Below, one piece after another: positions 34,691 to 46,379 of a DNA stretch of 64,000 nucleotides. Positions within the stretch are counted from its first letter, which is position 1; every line of letters begins with the position of its first letter. Below the pieces are notes generated by a model. It was not told where the DNA came from. It did no database searches and saw only the letters and a list, made by a program, of their open reading frames with translations. This DNA comes from Stenogyne calaminthoides. Lineage: Eukaryota; Streptophyta; Magnoliopsida; Lamiales; Lamiaceae. The DNA is taken from positions 10,748,786-10,812,785 of the forward strand of contig JBBCBC010000030.1 of NCBI GenBank assembly GCA_037126765.1, read 5' to 3'. A program made the translations under genes and the position numbers.

Positions 34691-35094
34691 CTAAACTTAT
34701 TTAGCTATTTAACATTGATCTCATAGTTATATTGATTATTTAAATTTGGTCCCATTTTCATCGGGAACTAGAAAACGACATCGTTTTTTATCACGCATAA
34801 ATCATTTGTCGGTTAAAATTAGGGGTTTTCGAGTTTGGAGCTAAAGTGGACGCTGACAAGATAAGTTTTATTATTTGTGAGATGATTTAATTTTGGTTAT
34901 GACACAATAGCATTGATCATGCTATTGTAACCGACTCATGATCATGTCAGTGTCCACCTCAGCTACGAAATCGAAAACCCTTCAATTTTAACAGACACGT
35001 GACTTACGTGTGTGCTTCTGAGAAAATGAGATCAATATTGAACAATCGAAATAGTTATGGGATAAAAATTAAATAGTTAAAATCCTGTCAAAAA
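34691..35094. mobile_element. Foldback element with long inverted arms
   Basis: The arms at about 34691-34856 and 34944-35094 pair in reverse complement through TAGCTATTTAA, ATTGATCTCAT, GTTAAAATT...GGGGTTTTCGA and GTGGACRCT blocks, with many small differences. It is similar in build to the element at 26175-26651 but with different sequence. Non-coding. Confidence 0.65.
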
Positions 35095-35131
35095 AAATAT
35101 TATTAGTTAAACTTTGGTCTCGTTTGGATTA

Positions 35132-35428
35132 AAGGTTTAGGCCCATTAGACAGACCAAATCCACCTATTTCTGCAGTTTGGTTTGCGCGACTTGAGCCCG
35201 AGGGTAAACAAAAGCCCGAGTCCCGTTCCCTCCTTTTTCACGCGGTGGCTTGATAATTTGTCCGGGGGAGTGTGAGTTAAATTAATCCAATTTAAATGGT
35301 CACTTTAATTTCCATACCTACCAATCCAAACTGTATTTACAAAACTCATTGTTGAGTTTTTGAACAGTTTAAACCATATATCTATCCATTTCCTCCTTTT
35401 CCTATCTATTAATCCAAATGAGGCCGAG
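35132..35428. mobile_element. MITE-like repeat with GGTCTCGTTTGGATTA ends
   Basis: The left end TGGTCTCGTTTGGATTA is matched by the right end TAATCCAAATGAGGCCGAGA in reverse complement, with mismatches. The interior is about 250 bp and non-coding. Superfamily unclear. Confidence 0.5.
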
Positions 35429-35781
35429 ACAAAAGACTGATCAGAGAAAAAAATAATAGGACAAAAAAATCTCGTAATTGTAAGGGTCTCATGAGAAATT
35501 TTCGGCTTTTTTTACGAAATATTGCATTCCCATAAATTTTTACCAAACTATGGTGCTTAAAAACACATTTTAGTTCTCCATAGCAAATTGAAAATTCCGG
35601 TTGTTGCTTCGCATTTTAGCTCATTGATCTATAGCAACTTGAATATAAAAATGTGTATATAAGATTCAACTCAAATACCAACAATTGCAGCAAAGACATT
35701 AAGATATAGACATTACAGTCTCTAAATAATGAATATACGTACAACCATTTCGATACCTTGTTCATTTATCAGTAAGTCCCA

Positions 35782-35964
35782 ACCAGGTGACTTAACCCAC
35801 CTGGCCACTGGGCTCCTCATTTGAGTGGGAGACCCAGGTTCGATTCCCTTTGAGAACGAATTGGAGTTATGGAAATTATAAGGTGGATTGACGATTTCGT
35901 GGAGTATTTGGGTGTTATGTGTACTAACTACTAACAACTAACATCTAACTTTGCATAAAAAAAA
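35782..35964 (+). mobile_element. tRNA-derived SINE with 18-bp target duplication
   Basis: The body starts ACCAGGTGACTTAACCCACC, carries a B-box-like GGTTCGATTCCC at about 35828-35840 and ends in TTGCATAAAAAAAAA. The 18-base string starting ATTTATCAG and ending AAGTCCCA flanks it at 35764-35781 and 35965-35982 with one difference (T/C). That length and the A-tail are signs of LINE-mediated integration. No ORF. Confidence 0.88.
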
Positions 35965-36138
35965 ATTTATCAGCAAGTCCCATAACAAGTTGTTATATTA
36001 GTACTAAAACAAGGAGCCCTCATATAACACACTTTGTAGAACAGTTAAAACAATGTAATAAAAATGGAGATACATACAACACCTCAATTGCAACATACAA
36101 CTGTAGAAATACACGAACTTGAGATTTTTTATCGTTTT

Positions 36139-39100
36139 TTAAAGGGTCGTGAGTATTTTTCTCAACTTATGATCCTTCTCACATAGGCAACCCGAACCAG
36201 ATAGTGAAGTTAACCAGACTTGATCGGATTTCACGGGTTCATCATCGTCGTTTCTATGCCAACTCCAAAATGCATGAGTTGAGTTCACAATCTTGAGCTC
36301 ACCGTGCCCAAAACTTGCTTCGCGGAATACAGACCACTCGGGCTGGGGTTGTATGTACCTGTCGAATGATTTTTACAGCAACGTAAATAACCGACTGAAA
36401 TGGTGCACATATGATAGTTTAATAACTTTTGGGAGGAAATCTATTCTACCCAATTTGATAACTCAAAATCTTTTTCACTCACCTCAATTTAAAAAAATAT
36501 AAAAAAAAAATAAGACAGAGTCTAGTATGAAAATTTTCATACATGAAAAAATTTTAATTTACAACCAAAATCTGTAATTGGTGAAAGTAAGACAAAATTG
36601 AGTGGTTCATGGTTCACTCGGCCCAAGTGGTTCATGGTTCACCCGGCCCGCATAGGTCATAATTTAGGGTTCATTATTTAGTGTTTAGGGTGTAGATTAT
36701 TGATTTAGGGCAATTTTATAGATTTTCATACATGAAAATTTTCACACTAGACCTACTCAGAAAAAAAATCCACCCACTTTTGTATGAATTTTCTCTAATA
36801 TCCTTTTTTTTAAAATATACAAATATTTTCAGGGAATTAATGTCTCAAATTATTCAAAAAGGTGAATGTATAATTTTTTTTTTTAAAAAAACTCTAGGTG
36901 GGTAAAATAAAAAATTAAGTTAGAAAATGGGGGTTTTTTTTAATCATTTTCTCACAATTTTTGGTGCAAGATTTTTAAAAGCAATAAAGCAAGAAGTCTC
37001 CATAAAACTTGCTAGGACAAAAGTCATTCTGTAATACACAAGGCTTTAAAGAACTGAGAATGGCCATCACTTTTCTTATTATTTTTTTCATGATTTTTTA
37101 TGATTCAGTTGAAATCCACGAAGCAAATGGATATCAATCATTGTTGCATCTCGTCTCTAGGACAGATAAAGACGTACCTGTGTGCTAAACCTTCTCGATT
37201 TCCACCATCACCAATTGTTATATGGACAGCGCCACAAGGATCTGATTTACCATTGTACACACGTTTCTGTTGCAATAACCATGATCAAAAACCCAAAGAT
37301 CAATGGAAAAAAAATCGAGCTTCACAGTGAAATGAATCTTACTGAACGCTCATAGGCATGTACGTGGCCAGCAAACACCACGTCTACACCAGCAGCATGA
37401 AGCAACGGTTCCATGGCTTCCTTCATATCATCAGCTTCACCTTGATGAGCATGATTGCTGTTATACCATGGCACGTGAAACAGAACAAGAAGCCATGGTG
37501 TCTTTTCATGGTCCACTTTCGAAAGATCAGCCTAAAAATCAATGTTCAATGAAAATATCAATGTTAGTGTATTGCTTTAATCTTGAAATAATTTGAGGCA
37601 AGAAATGATCATTGGTTGAGGAATAGTAGAATGATCGAGGGGAAATGATTATAAGGGAGGAGGTAATTAATCAAAATGGGGTAATGATTTACTTGTTTAG
37701 AGGGAGTGTTTGCAAAAATATCTACCAGCTCTTAATCACTTTTTTTACTTTTCAGAATCAGTTTGGAATGTTTTTTATCTCTCTTTTATCACAATAAGCT
37801 CTGAGATTGAGAAGCTATAAATGTAAAGCTGGTTTTGGGGTGCTTTAACAGTTTTTCTTAAAATAGCATATATTTTTTTCTTTTCTTCATCCCAATATGT
37901 ATGACTCATAGCTAGCAAACCCTTCAAATTCTACTTTCCTAGCTTTTGAATGTTTTTACAAACCCTATCAACTGACGAAGGTGAATTAAGCATCTTTTAT
38001 TTTCATTAACCACACCACCACAGTTACCCTATATTCATTTTCATTACCATTCCCACTGAAAAATTATGAAACAAGTGCCCCTAAGTTTTGATGAGTCGTG
38101 AACTAACATCATTAATTAAAGATTAACGGTAACTTAGATGTATTAAATTTACCAGGCAATACATTATCAGACGTATTTTACTGACCTTTAACCACGTATA
38201 TTGATCGAAGTACTGATCATAACTATTCAGGTCTACAAACTAATACTTTTATTAACATGAACTAACACTTCTCCATTAGATACTTCAGTTTTTTTTTTTT
38301 TTTTGGAATGAGTCAAACTTTGGTCAAAATTGCCATGAAATTTATACCAATATAAAGTTTAGTATATTATCAGAAGGTGCTCTACTAACCTTTAGCCACG
38401 CATACTGATCAGAGTACTCATCATAATCCGTATACGACCCGAGCATGATAATATGAGCTCCAGCCACATCAAACGAATAATACAGGTTTGAACTTGATCC
38501 ACTCTCTTCATACGGCATCTTCCATCTACAATTATACGATTTAAAACTATCTTCCATAAACAGTATGTTCTCCTTCTCGTGGTTCCCTTGAGTCACCATC
38601 CACGGCCTAGCACTCGCAAGAGGCTGAACGAGCTGTCCAAACGTGTCCCACCTTCGCTGTATATAATCAGCATACGAAAGGTCTCCCGGGAGCATGTGAA
38701 CATCGTATTTACACTGGTCTATGTGGTCCAGGGTCGACTGCGTCCATTCAGTCTGACCTAAATCACCCGCCACAGCAAAAGTGACGGGGAATTGAGACGG
38801 CGGGGTTTTGAGCTGAAACTCGGGACCTTTCCCGCCACATCGATAGAAATACGAGGTGTCATCTTCGAGTGGACCGATGACTGCATGGTGTATATTTCCA
38901 GAGCTATATAGAAGATAACTATAACTAGTGGTTTCCCCATTAGAGATAGAGGTGTAGTTGTTTGGAGATGTTCCATACTCAATAATGGAGGGAGAATGTT
39001 TATCATTAGTGACCCACGTGATTCGCATGTGTTTATCTCCAGCTAAGGAGATGTGAACCTACAAAGACCATCAACGGAATGGAGTTTAAATGACGAGATC

Positions 39101-39756
39101 TAGCCATTAAGACGAAGCATTTGAAATCGAGATAAGATACAACAAATTGGATCAAGAATAAACAACAGCTTCAATATAATATCCTCAATTCATCATAGAA
39201 CCTAATCACAAATATAGCATATTCATTCAAGTTATGGCAAGAAAATCAATAATTAAAACGCTTTATTTCTACCCCATACAAGCTAATCACAATACAACCA
39301 ATGCAGATAACTCTTCGGTTAATTTAAAAAAAAAAAAAAAAATCCCTTTTGTGTGAATATTGCAATTCATCATATTCAGATAAGACTTCAACAAAACACG
39401 ATCAATCAGCAACATTTAAGGATCAGCCAAAGCACAGTAATCCACAATCAATAACCTAGAAGATGAACCGCAAAAATCCCCAATTTCTAGAACAACTTTA
39501 AATCCCGATTACGAACAAAATTAGCACAAAAATGAACCCCACAAAACCTCAAGAAAACTCAATTACGATATCCAAATTGCTAAAAAAATGAAACATCGAC
39601 CCTTTTTCTTCTTGCCTGTTCAGGCTGAGAAGAAGCCCTCTTACTCCATGGAAACGACAGCGTTCTCCTCGGCGGTGGCCTGACGTATTCAGCAGAGGAG
39701 GCGGCACCCACAGCCACCACCAGCAGCAGCATCAGCAGAACCACCTTGAAATCCAT
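36139..39756 (-). CDS. Purple acid phosphatase (PAP18/PAP20-22-like), 435 aa
   Basis: Coding exons are 39616-39756, 38390-39058, 37343-37531, 37178-37266 and 36139-36358 on the minus strand (1,308 bp). A hydrophobic signal peptide (MDFKVVLLMLLLVVAVGAAS) suggests secretion or vacuolar delivery. A fibronectin-like N domain follows (VHISLAGDKHMRITWVT, IEYGTSP). The five metallophosphatase blocks are complete: AGDLG (D146), GDLSYADY (D173, Y176), GNHE (N206, H207), VLFHVPWYNSN (H289) and GHVHAYER (H326, H328). The C-terminal block REASFGHGELK and HRNDDD is present. The enzyme hydrolyses phosphate monoesters with an Fe-containing dinuclear centre. Length fits the low-molecular-weight plant PAP group. 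Intron 1 starts with GC rather than GT. Intron 2 contains a copy of the end of exon 2. Intron 4 hosts a MITE. No coding lesion is seen. Confidence 0.96.
36520..36752. mobile_element. 233-bp MITE in the last intron of the phosphatase gene
   Basis: Terminal repeats GTCTAGTATGAAAATTTTCA on the left and the complement of TGAAAATTTTCACACTAGAC on the right. The interior has GTGGTTCATGGTTCAC and TAGTGTTTAGGGTGTAG blocks. A relative of equal length lies in opposite orientation at 62983-63215. Confidence 0.85.
37700..37865. repeat. MITE-like segment in phosphatase intron 2
   Basis: Starts GGGAGTGTTTGCAAAAATA and contains ATTTTTTATCTCTC and AATAAGCTCTGAGATTG, similar in wording to the MITE at 15869-16163 (ATATCTCTTTTATTAG, GGTGTTTTAG). 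The right end near GGGGTGCTTTAACAG is weak. Confidence 0.4.
38160..38235 (-). repeat. Partial copy of the 3' end of phosphatase exon 2, inside intron 2
   Basis: CATTATCAGACGTATTTTAC and TGACCTTTAACCACGTATA, followed by TGATCGAAGTACTGATCATA, parallel the exon 2/intron junction at about 38365-38435. On the minus strand the copy still reads like YDQYFDQYTWLK followed by a GT donor. It is a short tandem duplication of the exon end. Confidence 0.7.
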
Positions 39757-40725
39757 GATCGGATTATCCTGTATTTGGTAAACGCTATTTAGTAGTGTGT
39801 GAAATGACTGATAGACTACAATATTCCGTGTACTTCGCTTTAATAATCTGGAAGAATCATACGGTCGTATACTAAAGTTGTCTAGTTTGTTTCAGGCATC
39901 TTCCTGCAAATTGGCCGTGATTTTCGCTTATTTATAATTAGTGGGGGTTAATCGCAATTTATCAGTGGTTTAAGGACTTTATGTGAAGAATGTTTTCCTG
40001 CGCACGCGGAAGGCGACACGTGTCAAAGTAAAGATATTCATTTTTCTGTATTATTGAAGTTTATTCACCTCTTTATAAATATAGAAATTTTTAGTGGGGA
40101 TGACATTGACATCCCGTTTCTTTGACATGATAAGGTGGGACTATTTACGGGTTATGAGTGGGACAATCTATTTAAATGGAAAATTCATAAAAAAGTTGAT
40201 ATGTCAATGGAAAAAATGAATAAATTATTTTCACCTTTTAAAAAATTTGGTGTTAGTAAGAATTTTTAGTTGCAATATCATATTATATTTCGTACTATCT
40301 CTAATCTCAAACAAAATAGTACTTTAGAATAGTGTTCTGATTTCTAATTATGTGACGTTCCTGATAAAAAAGATAATTGATAAAGAATTTATTCATCATT
40401 AAACCCGAGCAATCTCTAAAATCACTTATTTTTTATGGGAGAAAGTATTACTTTATTTTATCAATGTTTATTGATGTAAAAGATATTTATGAAATTAAAT
40501 TATTGTTATATATCAAATTATATATATTAATAATGTTAAAAATATATTAATGATAAAATATTTATAGAGCAAGGCAACCAAAATAGGATAACACAATTAG
40601 AGACGTATCAATTTTGTCATTCTTAATTTACTGGGTATAGTGTTCGTGTTTACCCAAAAGAGTAAATAAAATAATTTTAGAAGAAGTATTACGAATGTGT
40701 TTTTCACTTTGTCCTCGAGTTTATT
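39757..40725 (-). promoter_or_regulatory. Promoter side of the phosphatase gene
   Basis: A TATA-like TTATAAATAAG (minus strand) lies near 39927-39937, about 170 bp upstream of the ATG, a plausible core promoter. No clear phosphate-starvation P1BS site (GNATATNC) was found nearby. The distal part to 40725 is AT-rich and featureless. Confidence 0.4.
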
Positions 40726-40999
40726 ACTTCATTCGTCCATTAAATTTATTTCTATTTTTTTATTTATTTGTCTACAAAATTTATTTTTTTACTTTTTATG
40801 AAAATATACATTTTATCTTTATTCTTCAATAATTACTTAATTACTGCAATAGTCATTGTACTTTATACACAAATAATCATTTTATTTGTAAGTGGATCCC
40901 ACAATACCCTATAATATCTTAACTTTATTTAATTTATCTACTTTTTTTAAATGATGTGCCAAAAAAGGTGAGAATAAATTTCCTAAACGGAGGCAGTGT
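40726..40999. mobile_element. Stowaway-like MITE
   Basis: Left TACTTCATTCGTCCA and right AAACGGAGGCAGTGTTA are diverged forms of the TACTCCCTCCGTCC terminal repeat of plant Stowaway elements. The interior (TACTTAATTACT..., GTCATTGTACTTTA) matches the element at 42656-42923. Confidence 0.7.
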
Positions 41000-41483
41000 T
41001 ATTAGGGCATGATGATTATTGGTAGATGAAATGAGAAAACAAGATACATGTAGATGAAATTCGATTGGCAGATGATACGAATTAAGGTAAGATATAATTG
41101 AGATATGATTGGTGCGTAATATGAGATAAAAGAAAAATAAAATACGGTAAAATAAGTAATATTGTGACTCCCAAAATAAGATAGTACTATTATTTGGTAA
41201 AATGTATTAAGACAGTATAAATCTATATAACTTTTGTTTCCTAGAGAATATAATTTATAATAAAACATTAAAAATGTTGTTTTTCCATTATATGAGAAAT
41301 TGAACAAATTCAATTTGCTCACCCAAAGTCTCCCCCCACCCCCACTACTCGCCGAGCTGCCCACCATCAAAACTTCTACACCATTCTATCAAATGTGTAC
41401 GAGGAAAATTTGCGTGAGACAAGATATAATTTGATCATTGACGTTTTAACACTTTGAGATGATGGGTATTAATTTGTGTTAGG

Positions 41484-41485
<2 letters not shown>
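41000..41485. other. AT-rich intergenic DNA
   Basis: ATGAGATAA/ATTGGTAGATGA-type short repeats and a CCCCCACCCCCAC patch near 41335 are present. No gene, RNA or complete element recognised. Confidence 0.3.
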
Positions 41486-41525
<40 letters not shown>

Positions 41526-41697
41526 TGGTAAAGATAATATTAAAAACAAAATTGGGTATAAGGGGTACCCAAAAGATTACTTTACATAAAATAATTTTAT
41601 CACAAGTCAATATTGCAATTTCTAACATAAATCAAAATTGAAATTCTCTTCAAAAATAAGAGCTTCCTCCCATCCGTTTAAGATGTACTATTCAAAT

Positions 41698-41700
<3 letters not shown>
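41486..41700 (-). mobile_element. Second, shorter LINE 3' end with TA tail
   Basis: On the minus strand it ends GGGTACCCCTTATACCCAAT, then TTACCAATAAA and a pure (TA)n run at 41486-41520. The body (CTTATTTTTGAAGAGAATTT...) is a deletion derivative of the neighbouring element at 41701-42560. Confidence 0.65.
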
Positions 41701-41739
<39 letters not shown>

Positions 41740-42560
41740 CGGTAAAGAGAAATATTATTAAACAAAATTGGGTATAAGGGGTACCCAAAAAGATTTACAC
41801 ATTTACATATACAACAAGTTAACAATCTATCACAAGTCTAGGATTAACAAGCCAATAATTATACGTAAAGTAGTTCCGAATCAAATTTCTAACATAAAAC
41901 CAACTCCAAAGCTTTTTTTCTTAAAACTTTCAATTCATCAAGTAATTTATCAACCATAATTTAAACCAATGTTTTTCAACGCCGTCTCTTCAAAAATAAG
42001 AGCATTCCTTCCTTTCCAAATTAACCAAATCACGCATTGTCAAATAGCAATAGCAACATTTCTCCCATTTTTCCCCCGTAACAAGTGACTATGTGCAATG
42101 ATGCTAGAGAAAGAATGGATGTGAAGAACAGTGGAAATTCCTAGCCAATCAAAACATCTCATCCATACCTCGTTTTAAGGCGATAGTTAATCAAACAAGC
42201 ATTAGTGGTTCGAAAAATGCTTTCCCTTTCCTGCTTTAACAATGTGTTCTTAAAGATTCATCCTTTTCCCCGCAAAGAACGCATCTCAAATCATGGTTAG
42301 AATTCAAGATGTTTCTTCTTAAGAGATTAGTTTTCGTCGGAAGTCAGTCCCAAAGCACCCTCCAAGAGTGAGCAACGATCTTCAATGGGGTTAGCTTATT
42401 CCACACGAGTGTGAAGCCCCTCTCTCTCTCTTCATCAACTTGGTCATCATTGTGACTTCTGAGCAAAATGGAATATGCATCTCTAGTATGGTAGACACCT
42501 TTGGGTGAACCCGTCCACCTCCACAAATCATGGACCCCAAGCTTCAAATCCACCCGTTAA
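41701..42560 (-). pseudogene. L1-type LINE 3' end with zf-RVT remnant
   Basis: The minus strand reads VHDLWRWTGSPKGVYHTRDA, NKLTPLKIVAHSWRVLWD and, after a frameshift near 42344, RLPTKTNLLRRNI and NHDLRCVLCGEKDES. This is the zinc-binding region (zf-RVT) that ends the reverse transcriptase ORF of plant L1 LINEs. Stops accumulate after it. The tail finishes GGTACCCCTTATACCCAAT and a (TA)n run (41701-41733). The 5' part with endonuclease and catalytic reverse transcriptase is missing, as is usual for 5'-truncated LINEs. Confidence 0.85.
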
Positions 42561-42655
42561 TCAAAGAAGAGAAAATATTAAAAGTAACAAGTTCGCGATC
42601 AAAAAAATTTCTCCTCCATCTCCACTTCCACCTCCAAACTCCCTCTCCAAATAAT

Positions 42656-42923
42656 ATATTTCATTCGTCCATCAATATGCACACTTGTCTTATTCGTCGT
42701 CCACCAATTTTATGCGCACCCCATTTTTGGCAAAAGTTATTTTATCTTTATCCTCCAACCATCACTTAATTACTTCAAATGTCATTGTACTTTACTCACA
42801 AACAATCATTTTATCTATAAATGAACCTCACAATATCCTATAATACATTTATTTTATCTATTTTTTTCTTAAAACTTGTGTCAAAAGCATCAGACTGTCA
42901 TAAGATTAGTGGACGGAGAGAGT
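42656..42923. mobile_element. Stowaway-like MITE, second copy
   Basis: Left TTTCATTCGTCCATCA and right TAGTGGACGGAGAGAGTAAT form the terminal repeats. The interior shares GTCATTGTACTTTACTCACA and TCCTATAATA with the copy at 40726-40999. Confidence 0.72.
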
Positions 42924-42981
42924 AATATATTAAAATAGAAATTTGTATAAAATCATATTTTATTTTAAAAGTTTCCTATAA

Positions 42982-43553
42982 TTTAAACCAATGTTTTCAA
43001 AACCGGGTTGAACAGTAGATTCATCACTTCAACCTTCGTTGAATCGAACCGCCGAAGAACCCGATTAAAAAACACATATATAACCGGATTTCAGGTTGAA
43101 CCGGGTTGAAACGGTCAAAACCCGGTTCAACCGGAAAAAATCGATTTTTTTTATTTTTTTTTAAATTAAATTATTAATTTATATTAAATATTTAAAATTT
43201 TAAATCTATATTCCTCTCACATTTTTCTCTAACACTTTCGATGTGGGATAAATGTATGAGGTGGGACAAAATTTATAAAATATGATATGAAAAGTTATAA
43301 AATATATATTTAAATTTTTGTAGGTGTATATTTATTTTGTTTTTTTAACTAAACATAGAAAACGATTGAACCGCTTTTTCTTTTGTCGGTTGAATGGTTC
43401 TTTTTCGTTGAAACCCGGTTAAGCCGGTTGAACCGGTCCGACCGGTTGAACCGCCGGTTGAACCGGTCCGACCGGTTGAACCGCCGGTTGAACCGCTGAC
43501 CGGTGGTCTGTCCGGTTCGATCACCGGTTCGGTTATGAAAACATTGATTTAAA
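42982..43553. mobile_element. Foldback element rich in GGTTGAACCG
   Basis: The left end TTTAAACCAATGTTTTCAAA is inverted at the right end (TATGAAAACATTGATTTAAA). The arms are dense in CCGGTTGAACCGG. At about 43425-43495 a 30-bp unit (GGTTGAACCGGTCCGACC plus GGTTGAACCGCC) is repeated in tandem. Non-coding; the open frame across it is a by-product of the repeat. Confidence 0.7.
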
Positions 43554-44399
43554 CATATTAAAAATATCACAATTTGTACGCAATGAGTTGAGATGTTCTC
43601 GTACCAAATTTCCCAAATCCCAATACATTAACAGTTGAGAATATCTTATGTGAAATTGTCTCATGTAATTAACGGAGCTCCCCTTTTAACATTTTTACTC
43701 CACTTTGCTTTTAATGTGATTTGGGGTAGCGTCAAAATCCACAAACCATGTAATATAGGTTGTAAAATATAGAATAAACGTAAAATAAAGAGCAAGAACA
43801 CCGATTTATTTACTCGGTTAAATCCCCAAAATGACTACATCTTCAAGGCGCGTCAAGCTCGGATGTTTTTCACTATAATTCTCTCTCTCTTTTTTTTGAA
43901 GATCCATTTAAATATACCAATCTTCTCCACATACCGTATAAAGATATATATAATAGGAAGTGGGTTGTAGTCCTAACAACCCTAAGCCCATGTGATATAA
44001 GCCCACTAATAATATTAACCTTAATAAGTAATGTCCACAATAATAGGATATTTGCAACACTCTCCCTTGGACATTACGATGTGACGTTCATGCCTAACTA
44101 AAATTTCGCTAGAATAATTCAAAGAGAGAAACTGGTAAAATAAGAAAAGGTACAACTAATGATCTCCTAAATCCAATCTTCAAAACGCTCCCCCTGAAGA
44201 CAATAGTCTTCCAAGCCTTTTGTATTATGCTTACATACTCTTTCCTCCGACCGCTCCATTAGTTCAATGCGGTACTCCCAAGTAAAAAAGAATTTAGGGG
44301 ATATATGCTTTGTCAAGTTCCCTTTAGCATTCGTATTATTCATATGGGCTGATAGGAGATATACCATTATCACATGAATCATAAATGTATTTAAATCAA

Positions 44400-45530
44400 A
44401 ATATTGCGAACGTCGAAGATACTGAACATATGCTTTAAAGTTTTACAATGTCTTCTTATAAGAGAAGCACTAACTTAATCTTGCAAGCAAATTCAATATA
44501 AATTCAATATCAGATTTGGTGCAGTTCTTAAAACATAGTAATGCACTAAGGACACTCCGATAGGAACTTATGGTCCTAAAATATCATATATATCTTCTTT
44601 AAGTCTAAATTTGTCTTTATCCACTTCAAGGGATCGAACAATTACTAGTGCGCTAAGTAAATGAGATTTAAGATAAAATCTCTCCAATACCTTCTTCAAG
44701 TAAGTTAACTGGTATATAAAGATTCATTTTGCTTTAGGGAAGTGCTTGATCTGTTGGTCGAGACAATACTTGATTTCACCAACATTTTATTTCAAAATTC
44801 AATCTCTAAGATTAAATTAACTTTCTTTGATTTCCTTACTTGTTCCAACAATATTTAGATTATCACCATAAACCGAGATAATACAAACACCACCAAAATA
44901 ATTTCTTGGTAAACACGTAAGGAAATATTTCAATGTTTATTTATTCCTTCCTCGGGAGGAATTAATTGAGTCGATCATGGAATATTCGACCCAAATATTT
45001 TATGTCATATAATGACCTTTATAATTTTAATGTCGTACATTGTACGATTCTAACCATTCCTCATTAGGGGAATTTCATATAAATATTGACATCTATTGAT
45101 CAATATAAGCATGTGGTTACAACGTCCATCAACTGCATTTCTAACTTTAGTTTACTTACTGCCAAAGATATTAAGTAGCGGAACGTTATTTCATATATAA
45201 CAGGAGTATATATTTGATAAAATCAATATTGGGTCTCTGCGAAAACCCATGAGGTATTAACCTCGCTTTGTACCTCATTACATCATTATTCTCATTTTCT
45301 TTTCGTACAAATACACATTTATATCCAACATGGATAACTTTCATGTTTATACGTACGATAAGATCAAATACAATTTCTTTTGTTTAGCGAATCGAACTCT
45401 GCCTAAATTGTTTCTTCCTATTTTTACCCAGTCAAAGCACTTCCGGCTCAACTATTGACTTTTGGGTACTGGATCCAGATTTTTAATAGTAAGAGCAATT
45501 GTGACGGTGAATAAGTTATCGACAACATTA
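44400..45530 (-). pseudogene. Copia reverse transcriptase remnant
   Basis: Across frames on the minus strand one can read AVDGRCNHMLILINRCQ with IYMKFP-like text (original YLYGSLDVDIYMK type), YVDD-region text resembling VYGDNLNIVGTSKEI, and LEIEFEMK...STNRSS...YLKKVLERF-like text (44640-45150). These follow the order of the Copia RT palm and connection regions. Many stops and frameshifts make it non-functional. The residues are inferred by shifting frames, so exact wording is uncertain. Confidence 0.6.
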
Positions 45531-46379
45531 GTACATTTATCCTGTATTTATAAAGTCATATCAATTTCTATATTTATATCAACCAGATCTTCATCATTTC
45601 CCATAATATTTTTGATCTGGTCGTTCCGCAATTCTAGTATTCTTATTATTTTGTGCACACGCTTCATTACTAGAATTTTCGTCTTCGGGACGAATCTCTT
45701 CAAGAGACTTCAAGAGTGACTGAATATGTTTGCTACCTTTAGTAATTACCGCGGATTTATATCTTTTACATAATAAGGGTTACTTTTACGCTTATGTTGT
45801 TTAGTCTAGGGGGGATAACATATATATTTTATTTAAAATTGGCACATTTACTCTTTGTGGTGCATTTACAACAAGTATATATTTTAGCTTTTTGGATGGA
45901 GTCACTTTTTTATCATCGATTCTTGTTTAGAAATTATAATCAAGTTTTCATCTTATTTCGTCACTTGCTAAATATTGCAAGTATTATCTTTTGAACTTCT
46001 AGTTCACTTTAACTAGTGCGTGGATTTAAATATTGAAGATCTTTTTATATTCCACGAAATTTCTTGGCATTCATTGAATTTTAAATTCTTATCTCCCCAA
46101 TTTCCCGAGGTGGGAAATGATCTTCATCAAATGTCTTGTGTCAACCAAATTGGGCGTATTGGAATTGAAAGTCTGGGCTTATGGTGGTGGTATATAAACA
46201 AATATTGCACAATCTAATATTTAATGGGAAATGTTTAGTTCTCAAGCACTAACTATAAAAGTGGTATTAATGTTATGCAGTGGGTCGGATTTGAATTAGT
46301 GTAGCACCATATAAAATTTCATGCTCCAAACATTAAATGGGTAAGTTGGAATTCTAGAATAATGATCTAGTAATTAATT

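Noticed and set aside
39757..40100. P1BS phosphate-starvation site upstream of the phosphatase
   Set aside because: AATATTC and GATATTC strings occur, but none fits GNATATNC.
41002..41370. 122-codon minus-strand ORF (MMVGSSASSGGGG...)
   Set aside because: AT-rich, hydrophobic low-complexity frame next to MITE and LINE remnants; no domain or splice context.
43349..43570. Minus-strand ORF with repeated RFNRRFNRSDRFNR
   Set aside because: The repeats come from the GGTTGAACCG tandem units of a foldback element; no gene context or domain.
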